This document shows, in pieces, positions 25,201-32,441 of a stretch of 64,000 nt of DNA. A program made the position numbers and the translations under genes. Position 1 is the stretch's first letter. Each line of letters begins with the position of its first letter. The notes under the pieces are model-generated. The model did not search any database. It had not been told where the DNA came from and saw only the letters and a program-made list of their open reading frames with translations. This DNA comes from Ptychodera flava (taxonomy: Eukaryota; Hemichordata; Enteropneusta; Ptychoderidae): the NCBI RefSeq assembly GCF_041260155.1, contig NC_091928.1, positions 46,850,137 to 46,914,136 of the forward strand, written 5' to 3'.

Positions 25201-28200
25201 TTATCGTTATGTGCATATTATCTGAACGTGTTTCGTAATTTCGTTGTTTTATAAATTTTCGTTGACCTATTTAGTTCAAATTGTAATCTATATCAAGCTG
25301 CGTTTATGTGTAATTTCAGATAAGTGTTTCTCACATTTGTGTTAGATGGTATTTAGCGCGTGATAAATCACCCATGTCATCTGCCAAAGTTCCTCTTCTC
25401 TGTTGTGACTATCAAATTGTTCCTTTTCCCTAAAGAGCCAAAGTATATATTGACAGAATACGCATGCCAAGGTGATCTGAAGAACTACCTCATACAACTG
25501 AGATTACTCCGCACAGAAACAGAAACACTGTTGATAAAAGTTGCCAGAGACATCGCCAATGCACTGTCATTCATGTCAATGAAAGGTGTGATGCACAAAG
25601 ACATCGCTGCTCGCAATGTGTTCTTGACTAAAGATTTTACAGCCAAGATCGGAGATTTTGGACTTGGACGAGACGTTTACGAAAGACTTGGGAGTGATTA
25701 TCATTCGCCCACATGGGTAGGTTGTTTATGTTTAGTCACTGAGAGTGATAAATATTGTACTCTGTGAAGAAGTGATGGCCGCGGTTCTTTTGAATGTCGA
25801 TTGCGATGATCAAAAGTTTAGACTACGCTGTATACTTGGGCCATTTTGCATGTTTAACTATTAAGGTATTGAAACGTTTGCTCAAACTTATATATTACCT
25901 TAGGAAATTTTAAACCATTCTCATTCCGAATCAAGAATAAAAATAGGGTTGACCATGCAAAATTTCGCACTAAATTAACCAGCATTAACAGATGACTGAA
26001 ATTCAAAATAGCCGCCATTCAAATGTTAAGTCTGTGAGGAATAATAACATTTTCGAAACTAAGACGATGAAAACTTTCTCGCGATGAGCTTCAAAATGAG
26101 CCCCAACAAGTGACAGATAAGAAATGTTTCGGTAAATTTTGAGAGCCCCAACATCTGCGTCTACTAACTTAAAATACTTTTTCAATTGTTTTTTGGTTTC
26201 GTCTTCTCTAAACATCTGTAGGTGTTCTTAACACACTTTCTCGCTTTCTATCCACTTCACCGCGTCAAATACTTTGTCTGGTAAACCGTGACTATTTGTT
26301 TCTTCGTACACGTATCTCTCTATTTGACTCCTCATATTAAATGTGAACACACATCATCGTAAGGACCAATTGTTTGAAAACATTCGCCCTCTCTTGTTTT
26401 TTACTGTGCTTAAGGCTGCTTATTCGCGGCTGACCTCGCGATACATCTCTTCCCAGGCAAATATTCATTATCGACTCCCATTAAGATGGATGCCTCTGGA
26501 GTACCTAATGGATGGAACCTTCACACTTGAAAGCGATACGTAAGTTGACAGGTCGAGGGATGAACGATTGGAAGTTTTGTGTTTCAGAATGTATGTGCAA
26601 TAAACAGTCTCCGTGAAGAGATAAACATTCAGCAGGGCTTCGTTGAAATAACATCTCTCTGTCTTGTCACACGAAATATGGTAACGAACAACATGTATGC
26701 AATGACTTCATTTCAGATTATTTTCTGTCCTTAAAAAGTAAAAAACTATTGTCGTGTGGTTAACATTCGTTGATATCTTACTAAAAAGGAATGTCGTAAC
26801 TTGGTTTTCGGTTTTACAGATGGTCATATGGAATACTGTTGTGGGAAATAGGAACGCTTGGTAAGTACTGATAATAACATTTTGCCCTGGAATATAGTTT
26901 TCGTCCGAGAAAAAACGACAATTTTTATATTACATATGAATTATTCCTATCAGTTTAATTTTGTTGCATTGGATACTTGTCTTTTGTCAAGGTGGTTCTC
27001 CCATGATGGATGTTCCAATGGAAAATTTACTTGAGTATCTACGAAGTGGCAGAAGACCGGTTAAACCAGAAGGATGCACACCCAGGGCGTGAGTGATCAT
27101 TTTTTATATCATATCCCCAAGACTGGTATAACCAACATCACAAAGTTTCCATAGGCTGATCGTTTCTTTTATCTATCAAGTCACAACATTGTTTTTACAA
27201 TGAAATGTGTCTTGAGTTCATAAAAATGAGAATTTGGTCTTCTCTATTTAATTTACCGTATTATGATATTCCTTATCAGATTCTGTCATAAAGCGCAACT
27301 ATACTTTGTTATAATATTGCTATGTAGTTATACCTGCTGCAAAAAGTCTTCCGACCCCCGCTTTACTATTGATATTACGCAACTGAGGCAATCAAATAGC
27401 ATAATACTTACAGTGGAAACTGTAACTTTGACCCTTGATACATTGTGTTTCATTTTGAGTCGATCGTTCTTCTAAATCCATGCGTATACCAACATCATAC
27501 TCAAAGCACATCGTGGTTTAAGCACACTTAACTCTAACTGCCTGACGAGTGCCAAGATATCGATTATGTCTCACTTAACTATCATAGACTTTTGCGTTTC
27601 ACCTTGTTGTAGATACCGGATTATGCAGCGTTGTTGGAAATCAGACAGGTACGAGCGGCCATCCCCCGACGAACTCAGAGCTGAGTTTGATAATATATTA
27701 AGAACGCCAGCTAACAGATCTGAGGTATGTATTCATTCGTTCCCACTGAGGTGGCATTGTATCGCGCCTCGAAAGTGAAAAACAAGCCTTTGCTGTAACT
27801 TTTCTCTGAGCAGCTTTCAACCATGTGATTCTCTTTCCAAAATCGACAATGACAATCACGGGCCGCCACGCAATATTTGGTAAAACAGAAACAATTACAG
27901 TAAATTTGCCGAAGTCTGAAATTCAAAGTGATCTGAAATCTGAAATACAAAAAATCCTCTCGGTGTTGGCTCAAAGGAAAAAAACTATAATTAACACGAT
28001 CGGAACTGATTTAGGATAATTGGATGATGAAGAATGTCTATTTAATCTGCAAATGTAAGCTCATCTGCTTTTCTTTTTAAGTTATACACTTGTTTTTATG
28101 AGTAATTTGCACTATTGCAACATTTAGCTATAGGGCACCTAACACTTTTGAGAAGTTTGAAAAATATGATGATCCAATTATCCCAAATTGGTTCCAATCG

Positions 28201-29056
28201 TGTTAATTTTCGATTTTCACAAAAATAACACATTGAAACCCTTATTTTCTCCAGAGCCTAGAGGCTTTAAAATGAGCCCCATACCAAAACAGGAATTGTA
28301 AATGTTAGATAGTCTGAGTTTCTTTCCCAGGGACGAATTCTACCTTTAAGGCACAAAGTTGCACTTTTTAACCTTGTTGTGATATCAGAAAACATGAAAT
28401 ACTTACATACACTTACTCAGTGTACAAAACGATCACAAGATATAACTACAGAAGTGTCAAACATTACCCCTTTATTAGTGCATTTGTATAACGCAAGGGA
28501 AAGCTGCTCTTCTTGTCTATATGAAATGCACCATCAATTAAGATTTCATCACGAACGCTAGAATGAGGTCCACACTCTATGGCACAATGCATGTTCAGCC
28601 AATTATGGTGAAGTCTGTGCACAGCACTTGATTTTTGGTACATACCATAGAATGCTTCACCAAATTTTAATCTTGTCTGGCTGTAAGCCGAGTTGAGGTA
28701 GTGCACAGTTTACAAGTATGTCAGCATGTTTAAGGAAGTCAAACTACACAAAATACGTTATGTATCAATCACAATTAATGAAACAAGCTCAAAAAAGAGA
28801 GACTTTATGCCTCTAAGAATGTAAATTCACTCATATAGTTTTATCAACCGTACTTTATTTGAATATAAGAAATAAATTGCTCAACGATTGTATTTTAATA
28901 AGTTCTCTTATACCTATTTTTCATAAAATGGATTCCTTCTCTACATAATTAGCGTTTAAACTTCAAATCTGATGTGATGTATGTTTGCAGAGATTTTTCA
29001 CTGCAGCATTCAAAGAGAGACACAACAACAGACACGATAACGAACTGACAGGATGA
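6944..29056 (+). CDS. Receptor tyrosine kinase, cadherin-like + EGF + Ig + EGF + HYR ectodomain
   Basis: Twenty exons join in one frame (2604 nt, 867 residues plus stop): 6944-7030, 7856-7954, 12138-12245, 13351-13456, 14249-14370, 14636-14804, 18571-18699, 19821-20010, 21481-21590, 22053-22178, 22349-22609, 22956-23098, 23428-23590, 24993-25103, 25436-25716, 26457-26539, 26820-26860, 26992-27088, 27613-27724, 28991-29056. Phases agree at every junction. Visible-protein map: 1-102 cadherin-like, 103-230 unassigned, 231-273 EGF, 274-373 Ig, 374-415 EGF, 416-502 HYR, 503-550 membrane helix, 551-846 kinase. It is a single-pass plasma-membrane receptor that should phosphorylate tyrosines on ligand or adhesion input. 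The signal-peptide exon is not found. The ectodomain order matches no receptor family I know; Tie (Ig/EGF) and RET (cadherin) are the nearest parallels. Borders are by eye. Confidence 0.88.
8018..11612. mobile_element. Foldback element with ~1-kb tandem-repeat arms (FB1)
   Basis: Ends are inverted copies of TACGGCAACCGAGGAGGCTC. The left arm (8018-9080) and right arm (10690-11612) are inverted relatives; their outer 400 bp match closely. Each arm is a degenerate tandem array of TTTTCATTTTGATTTT-like blocks, with a landmark CTCTCGAATGAAAATTGA returning about every 110-130 bp. Long frames across the arms (rich in Phe, Asp, His, Arg on one strand) are by-products of the repeat, not proteins. The core (9080-10690) has no transposase I can recognise. 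It sits 64 bp after a receptor exon, within the intron. Flanks GTCCAG and GTCTAG could be an eroded target duplication. Confidence 0.82.
9087..9296. mobile_element. 210-bp TIR element nested in foldback core
   Basis: Inverted ends GAGTGAGTAGAGAGGTACGT and ACGTACCTCTCTACTCACTC, extending outward to GTCAA and TTGAC. About 34 bp of arm around a 140-bp centre. Too short to code. A MITE, or the innermost inverted repeat of the foldback element itself. Confidence 0.7.
12559..13170. mobile_element. MITE, 612 bp, with CAGTAAGTGAGGCTACCCAC ends
   Basis: Terminal inverted repeat CAGTAAGTGAGGCTACCCAC at 12559-12578 and its perfect reverse complement at 13151-13170. The interior is AT-rich with opposed short frames and no conserved protein. 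CAGT..ACTG ends suggest a hAT-like origin, but an exact 8-bp duplication is not clear (CATGCGCA left, TAATGCGT right). It lies in the intron between receptor exons 3 and 4. Confidence 0.8.
13351..14804 (+). CDS. Receptor exons 4-6 (visible): unassigned extracellular segment
   Basis: Exons 13351-13456, 14249-14370 and 14636-14804 (phases 0-1, 1-0, 0-1) give about 132 residues, beginning NGYLMADVFLGKERVSGSD and ending EAVIQ just before the first EGF module. They are open throughout with good borders (TTTTGTAG/AAC, GAT/GTAAGT, TTTAG/GT, GGG/GTGCGT, CCTCCAG/GAT, CAAG/GTAAGC). No domain recognised; it could be a diverged cadherin-like fold. Exon calls rest on frame continuity, so they are slightly less certain than the flanking modules. 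Confidence 0.72.
14990..15465. mobile_element. Long-palindrome MITE
   Basis: Arms pair along most of their length: GAACTAGTCAAAATCACGTG (near 15000) pairs with the complement of CTCGGTTTTGACCAGTTC (near 15430), TTATTGCTATTATGTCATAA (near 15045) with its partner near 15390, and TAGCACGGTTATTTTCACGT (near 15147) with its partner near 15280. The whole unit could fold into one imperfect hairpin. A minus-strand frame of 166 codons crosses it and looks accidental. Confidence 0.75.
17569..18006 (+). pseudogene. Penelope GIY-YIG endonuclease domain
   Basis: 145 open codons. VYAISCSLCRKIVYVGETGD is the GIY-YIG core of Penelope-like elements, followed by the YNRIQNHL helix with the catalytic arginine, HFNEKHH and a distal ESFWIRKLDT. 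The four-cysteine segment at the start (C-x5-C-x2-C) is the CCHH-type finger usual ahead of this domain. Confidence 0.88.
18139..18170 (+). ncRNA. Degenerate hammerhead-ribozyme-like core
   Basis: Just 3' of the Penelope relic, CCAATGAAGA is followed by a 6-bp stem (GAAGGG with CCCTTC) and GAAA. It resembles the CUGANGA-stemII-GAAA core that Penelope-like elements carry, but the first box is altered (CAATGAA), so it is unlikely to cleave. Confidence 0.4.
18571..18699 (+). CDS. Receptor exon 7: EGF-like module
   Basis: Phase 1-1 exon, typical of a shuffled EGF module. Product starts GCPSGRYGFLCDKDCICQNG and ends CKCSKGWTGPACDI. Eight cysteines with the laminin/Tie-type pattern C..GRYG..C...C.C.NGG.C....G.C.C..GW.G..C. 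Acceptor TTCTGCAG/GC, donor ATAG/GTAAGA. Confidence 0.92.
   Translation, partial: AAHLVDMDFYVIKTAYARMAESAMGSMVRVNVLKDGRDLPAI
19446..19801 (+). mobile_element. TTAA-type MITE (GGCCGCCATTTT family), intronic copy
   Basis: About 356 bp starting near TTAATGTAGAACGCTCCTCT and ending GAGGCGCATAACCTTAA. The core reads GGCCGCCATTTTTAATTTCG, then CAGTGACCCCCGATTT. Related copies at 25861-26231 (inverted), 53925-54262, 57790-58058 and 61970-62314. This copy ends 19 bp before the Ig exon, so it supplies sequence next to the branch-point region. Confidence 0.75.
19821..21590 (+). CDS. Receptor exons 8-9: Ig-like domain split by an intron
   Basis: Exon 19821-20010 carries the first half (YGQMVYLFCTYNN with the B-strand Cys, then GVTWTFTNG with the core Trp). 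Exon 21481-21590 carries the second half (RLEIDDFNEGDVGVYECSIN with the 'D.G.Y.C' F-strand motif). The intron interrupts the fold at phase 2, and the domain borders are phase 1. Donor CAACAG/GTCAGA, acceptor TTTCAG/TCG. Continuation past 20010 runs into a stop at 20099-20101, which supports splicing there. Confidence 0.88.
20350..20680. repeat. CCTGTAACAG-rich short repeats
   Basis: Words such as CCTGTAACAGGGTCTGATCA, CCTGTAACAGTACCT and GGCCTGTTGCAGGGTCTGA recur. Two longer related blocks lie near 20450 and 20615 (ending AGGGGTGTATGA and AGGGGTGTGTAATGA). A degenerate minisatellite or partial duplicated repeat in the Ig-domain intron. Confidence 0.5.
22053..22178 (+). CDS. Receptor exon 10: second EGF-like module
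   Basis: Phase 1-1 exon. Product GCVDNLYGAFCNKTCDCKQ... then CVCLAGWTGETCELG, again with the Tie/laminin-like cysteine spacing. Acceptor CATGATAG/GT, donor CTCG/GTGAGC. A CAT-trinucleotide run (about 22206-22244) sits just inside the following intron. Confidence 0.92.
22349..22609 (+). CDS. Receptor exon 11: HYR domain
   Basis: Phase 1-1 exon of 87 residues. KAPNITDCPVDQTVLAEGD, WMNPTVTDNSGQPVIFGSS, GERFSVGKHDIIMWAADQS and CNFSVMVI follow the hyalin-repeat (HYR) pattern 'P.I..CP..........V.W..P.A.DNSG......S...G..F..G.H.V.Y.A.D..GN...C.F.V.V'. HYR is an Ig-like adhesion fold common in echinoderm, hemichordate and lancelet extracellular proteins. An HYR directly before the membrane helix of a receptor kinase is unusual. 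Confidence 0.92.
22956..23098 (+). CDS. Receptor exon 12: transmembrane helix and juxtamembrane
   Basis: Product VGTEVIPVYMWVIIAVAVV continuing into ILTLSISKKERRYKLLDG: about 20 hydrophobic residues followed by a basic stop-transfer cluster (KKERR), giving an extracellular N-terminus. The exon ends CTACAG followed by GCAAGA, a GC-AG type intron; using it keeps phase 0 with the kinase exon at 23428. If the GC donor were not used, the frame would stop at 23146-23148. Confidence 0.88.
23428..25103 (+). CDS. Receptor exons 13-14: kinase N-lobe
   Basis: Exon 23428-23590 has the glycine-rich loop PIGVGEYGRVYKARL and the ATP-anchoring lysine in IVAAKTL (VAIK equivalent). Exon 24993-25103 has helix C (RKNFVREIQCLLELA, glutamate of the salt bridge in REI) and HPNIIPFLGIVI. 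Donor GAAA/GTGAGT and acceptor ATTCAG/CTC keep phase 1. The 1.4-kb intron between them holds a MITE at 23987-24345. Confidence 0.92.
23987..24345. mobile_element. MITE with long imperfect inverted arms
   Basis: Ends CCAAATACGTTTTGTTGTCT and AGACAACGAAACTTATTTGG are inverted. Inside, AGGTAAGAG/CTCTTACCT, GCGCGTGACCT/AGGTCACGCGC and GCTTCCGCG/CGCGGAAGC pair as well, so the two halves form a hairpin around position 24160. It lies in the intron between kinase exons 13 and 14. Confidence 0.75.
25436..25716 (+). CDS. Receptor exon 15: kinase hinge, catalytic loop and DFG
   Basis: Product includes the hinge YILTEYACQGDLKNYL, the catalytic loop MHKDIAARNVFL and GDFGLGRDVYERLGSDYH. The AAR within HxDxAARN is the tyrosine-kinase signature, as opposed to serine/threonine kinases. 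The loop reads HKD in place of HRD, keeping the catalytic aspartate. DFG is intact and activation-loop tyrosines follow. Splice sites CTAAAG/AG and ACATGG/GTAGGT. Confidence 0.95.
25861..26231 (-). mobile_element. TTAA-type MITE, inverted copy in kinase intron
   Basis: Reverse-strand relative of the repeat at 19446-19801: ATAGCCGCCATTCAAATG, TTTCGAAACTAAGACGATGA and AATGAGCCCCAACAAG are the complements of the family landmarks. Starts TTAAGGTATTG and ends GTGTTCTTAA. Confidence 0.7.
26457..27724 (+). CDS. Receptor exons 16-19: kinase C-lobe
   Basis: Exons 26457-26539, 26820-26860, 26992-27088 and 27613-27724. RLPLRWMPLEYLMDGTFT is the P+1 loop and APE-like segment (PLE, as in many receptor kinases). 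ESDTWSYGILLWEIGTLGGS spans two exon junctions and is helix F. CTPRAYRIMQRCWKSDRYER then PSPDEL end the domain with the conserved 'CW..D...RP' box. The 41-nt exon 26820-26860 is confirmed by frame on both sides. Confidence 0.93.
28991..29056 (+). CDS. Receptor exon 20: short C-terminal tail and stop
   Basis: After TTTGCAG, 21 codons from RFFTAAFKERHN to ELTG then TGA at 29054-29056, in phase with the preceding exon. The tail has no tyrosine. The 1.27-kb intron before it is long. The alternative is read-through of exon 19, which stops at 27777-27779; it is a weaker model because the GTATGT donor is good. Confidence 0.7.
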   Translation, partial: RFFTAAFKERHNNRHDNELTG

Positions 29057-29755
29057 CCTCTTTCATCGAAACATCGGAAAGGACTCTAAAAATGAAGGCA
29101 GCTTGGTCAATCTACACCGGATGAAATAATGAAATTACCTACTTTATTGTACGACTAATTTAATGTTCATGACATACAAGAAATACTTTGTATAGTTTTG
29201 TGGTGTACAGTATCAATTTGAATTCAAGTTCTGTTGAAAGAACAAGCCTGCACTTTTTTCCTTTGTTTTACTACCTCTGTAATAATTTGTGAAATTTGTA
29301 TGTCAGACATCGTCCAAATACAAGGAAAACCATGTTAACGTCGACTCATACGGACACATGGAATAATTACGTAATACTATATATTTGTCTCTGGCACGGT
29401 CGTCTATGTATTATGTATCTATGTAAAGATTTGTATTTTATTAATGTATTTCAATGACATTCGGAATTGATGTTTTCATTGCTGTCAGGTGACGAGCGTT
29501 GACATACTTGTCATAACATTAGTGGCTTCTCTACATGCTTAGCATGTCGGAAGAATACGTCTATTCATGGTTTATTTTGACAGTTTGGATGGTTTGAATT
29601 GATTATATATACCCCTTAAATAAGTAATTTGTACATTATATCAATTGTAATTCCAAGCGACTGTACTTAATTACAGGTATCCTTAAAGGTTCCATAAATT
29701 TCCTCTTTTAAGTTCGGTAATTTTGATTAGAATAAATGATTGTAATAAATGTCTT
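29057..29755 (+). other. Probable 3' UTR with AATAAA signals
   Basis: No coding sequence seen. Two AATAAA hexamers at 29731-29736 and 29744-29749 are the likely polyadenylation signals of the receptor transcript. Position inferred, not shown. Confidence 0.5.
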
Positions 29756-29759
29756 TGAG

Positions 29760-30536
29760 AAGTGATCAGACACTTCATGTATCTGTTACTTTTTCTGCTC
29801 TATATTACGTACACAGATGACCAAACACTGCTGCCAAAATGAAAATATCATTTTATGCTTCAAAGGTTGGAACTCCACAAATGTCTAATGAGATCACTTC
29901 AAAATCAATATAAATCCTTATAAAACATAACTTCTACACATAGTTTAAATAATATAAGAAGAAACTGTGATTCGTTATCAGCCACCATTGCTGGTACTGT
30001 AATTTCTTAACTTGAAACTGGTAGTATACTAGGTAGTTCTTCTGATGCAGTCCTATGATGAAACAATTATGGTGGTCGGTTATGCAGTACTTTTAGGTTC
30101 GATGTCTGCTATTATTAGCAGACTTCCTCAGTTTATCCAAGGGACATCACGTCATATCATCGCTTCGTCTAATTTCGCTAGATCATCATATAATTGTTTT
30201 GGATTTGTTTAGGGTTATAAGACTTAAAAACGATCTTTGTAAAACTTCAGCCTACTTTATAATAGGTAACAACTTTCACACACTCATTTCTACCCGCACT
30301 ACGACTTGTCCTCTGCCTAACGCATTGTTATGCCCAGTGTCGTTTATATTAGATAACGATTTTTTTATTTTAATTTGTTATCTCTTTGAGTTATTGAGCA
30401 TAAAAAGACGTGTTGACTCTTAACCAAAACTTGACTTTTCTTCTGAATCTGCGCTTTATCACCCCAATATGTAATAATTAGGCCAAACTGTAATATAAAC
30501 CCCAATATGTAATAACAGTTAACCCAGTATGTAAGT
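29760..30536. other. Intergenic, nothing recognised
   Basis: AT-rich spacer between the receptor 3' UTR and the hAT-type MITE. No gene-like frame or clear repeat seen, apart from short palindromes such as the GTAATAACAGTTA region near 30510. Confidence 0.4.
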
Positions 30537-30544
30537 AATAGAGA

Positions 30545-30887
30545 CCAGTGTTCGAAATTCGTGGAAAATATCAACCAGTCACCACGACTGGTAACTTCAA
30601 AAAGTTGCCTGTCCTGCCAAAAACTTACCAGTCCTGATACTGCGATTAATTTATGTGCCTAAGTATTTTGTTATGCGCTGTTGAGTAGGATGAATTTACG
30701 GGAAAGAAAACTGTCTTGCCATAAAATTTGTATGGGAGCCCGGAGAAAAAATAGCAGACATAGTTTTAAAGAAGACTCCCCACGCTAAAGTCAACCTGTC
30801 CGCCGGACTGGTAACTTTTTTATTTTACCAGTCCGGCAGAAAAACAACCAGTCTCGGACTGCCGGACAGGTGTTATTTCGAACACTG
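30545..30887. mobile_element. hAT-type MITE with perfect 8-bp target duplication
   Basis: 343 bp with inverted ends AGTGTTCGAAAT and ATTTCGAACACT. Flanked on both sides by AATAGAGA (30537-30544 and 30888-30895), an 8-bp duplication typical of hAT insertions. Interior repeats of CCAGTCCGGC-like words in both orientations. No coding capacity. The intact duplication suggests a fairly recent insertion. Confidence 0.85.
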
Positions 30888-31079
30888 AATAGAGAACCTC
30901 CGACACCGAGGTGGTTCTTAACAAGAACCACCGAGGGGAGAAGTGGTTCTCTGACTTAAACCACGATCGCCTATGGACTATGACGCTGTTGGAGTTGTAT
31001 TTAAAATTAGAAATACGAAATAGTTAGTAACTGTTCAGTAACAAAAATCAAGAAATTTATATCTATTTATATTTATTCA

Positions 31080-31660
31080 CGCTATGGAGATGACCCTGGC
31101 CTATCAACAATACAAACACATCCAGGCCTATTCTCAAAACAAATACATGTACAAACTATGGAAGATGACCCAGACCTATCAGGAATGATGCAAATACAGG
31201 TACAAAGTACTATGGAAGATGACCCTAGCCCATCATCCACAAAACAATTATTCAGTACATGTACATTCAACGGCCGAAGCTGACCCCGGCCTATCCACAA
31301 ATATATGAACACGCTATGGAGATGGCCCTGGCCTATCCGCAATACAAATACAGGTATACCCTTCATGGAAGATGACCCAAGCCTATCCTTAATGCAAATA
31401 CATGTACAAACTATCGAAGATCACCCTGGCCCATCAACGATACACATATATGTACACAATATTTGTATTGATGATAGGCTTGGGTCATCTTCCATATTGT
31501 ATACACGTATTTGTATTCTGGAAAGGCCCGAGTCATCTTCCATACCGTGAGCATGTATGTGTTTGTTAATTGGCCTGAGTCATCTTCCATTGCATGTATG
31601 TGTGCTATGGATATCCGAGGATCATCTTCCATGCTGTGTACATGTATTATTATATGATGT
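31080..31660. repeat. Minisatellite that reverses orientation
   Basis: Units of about 60 bp built on ATGGAAGATGACCCAGGCCT, ATCAACAATACAAATACATG and GTACA run forward from 31080 to about 31450. From about 31455 to 31660 the same unit appears as its reverse complement (GGGTCATCTTCCAT, CATGTATTTGT). The switch lies near 31455. Several short frames in it are artefacts. Confidence 0.85.
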
Positions 31661-32441
31661 CTACCAATGAAGTTTCGGTTTAGTCTCTTCAAATACAAGG
31701 TATTAGACACGCACACACATAAAATTTTGCAGTGTGTGATGTTACTGTTCACAAATGAAACGAGACTTAAATTCCGTCGTCAACAATCACATAGGGCACC
31801 ACCAGTCTTTTAAGATTGACTGAAGGTAGCTAGAACTAGATTCGATAATTTGCGAGCACAATCCGAATACTTGAAAATTCAACGAAATGTAGTTAATGCT
31901 TAAGAATGGGATACAACGAATGGACTGAAATTCATCGTTATTCATGTGATATGCAGAGTCAACACATAGTATTTTATTGAAACAGGTGAATGTTTGATAC
32001 ACAAGAGCAACAACGATCATACCTTTAATATTCTACGTCGAAATCTCGGTTGCTTTTCAGATTTAAATACAAACTATGATACCAGTATCATCATGCAAAT
32101 GATAACATCAACGGCAACATAAAAACCATCAAACGAACTATATACATCAACTAAAGTTTTGAATTGCTCCGTGAACGCATTGCGTATATACAGATCGCTA
32201 CGTAGAAATTGCCACAGTCTTTAATAAAGAATATATAGAGAAATCCATGCGACCAAAAATGCGAGCATTATTATGAGAATGTTTAGTTCAAGCACTAAAA
32301 ACCTGCCGATTTGTGTGGTTTAAATATAAGTCATAGGTTACATAGTCATCATATTAAAGACTTATTTCAGCGATACAGGTTAGCCCTCGTTTCATTATGA
32401 GTTTGACAGTTCTACACCTTCATGCAGTCGGTCACTTTATA
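31661..32441. other. Spacer downstream of the methyltransferase gene
   Basis: A piece at about 31660-31700 (GTTTCGGTTTAGTCTCTTCA region) is shared with the 3' half of the 2.5-kb repeat. A minus-strand AATAAA (TTTATT at 31973-31978) could serve the methyltransferase transcript. Otherwise nothing recognised. Confidence 0.4.

Noticed and set aside
27566-27778. Kinase exon 19 reading through to a stop at 27779 as the C-terminus
   Set aside because: A good GTATGT donor at 27725 and an in-phase terminal exon at 28991-29056 with nearby AATAAA favour splicing, though read-through is not excluded.
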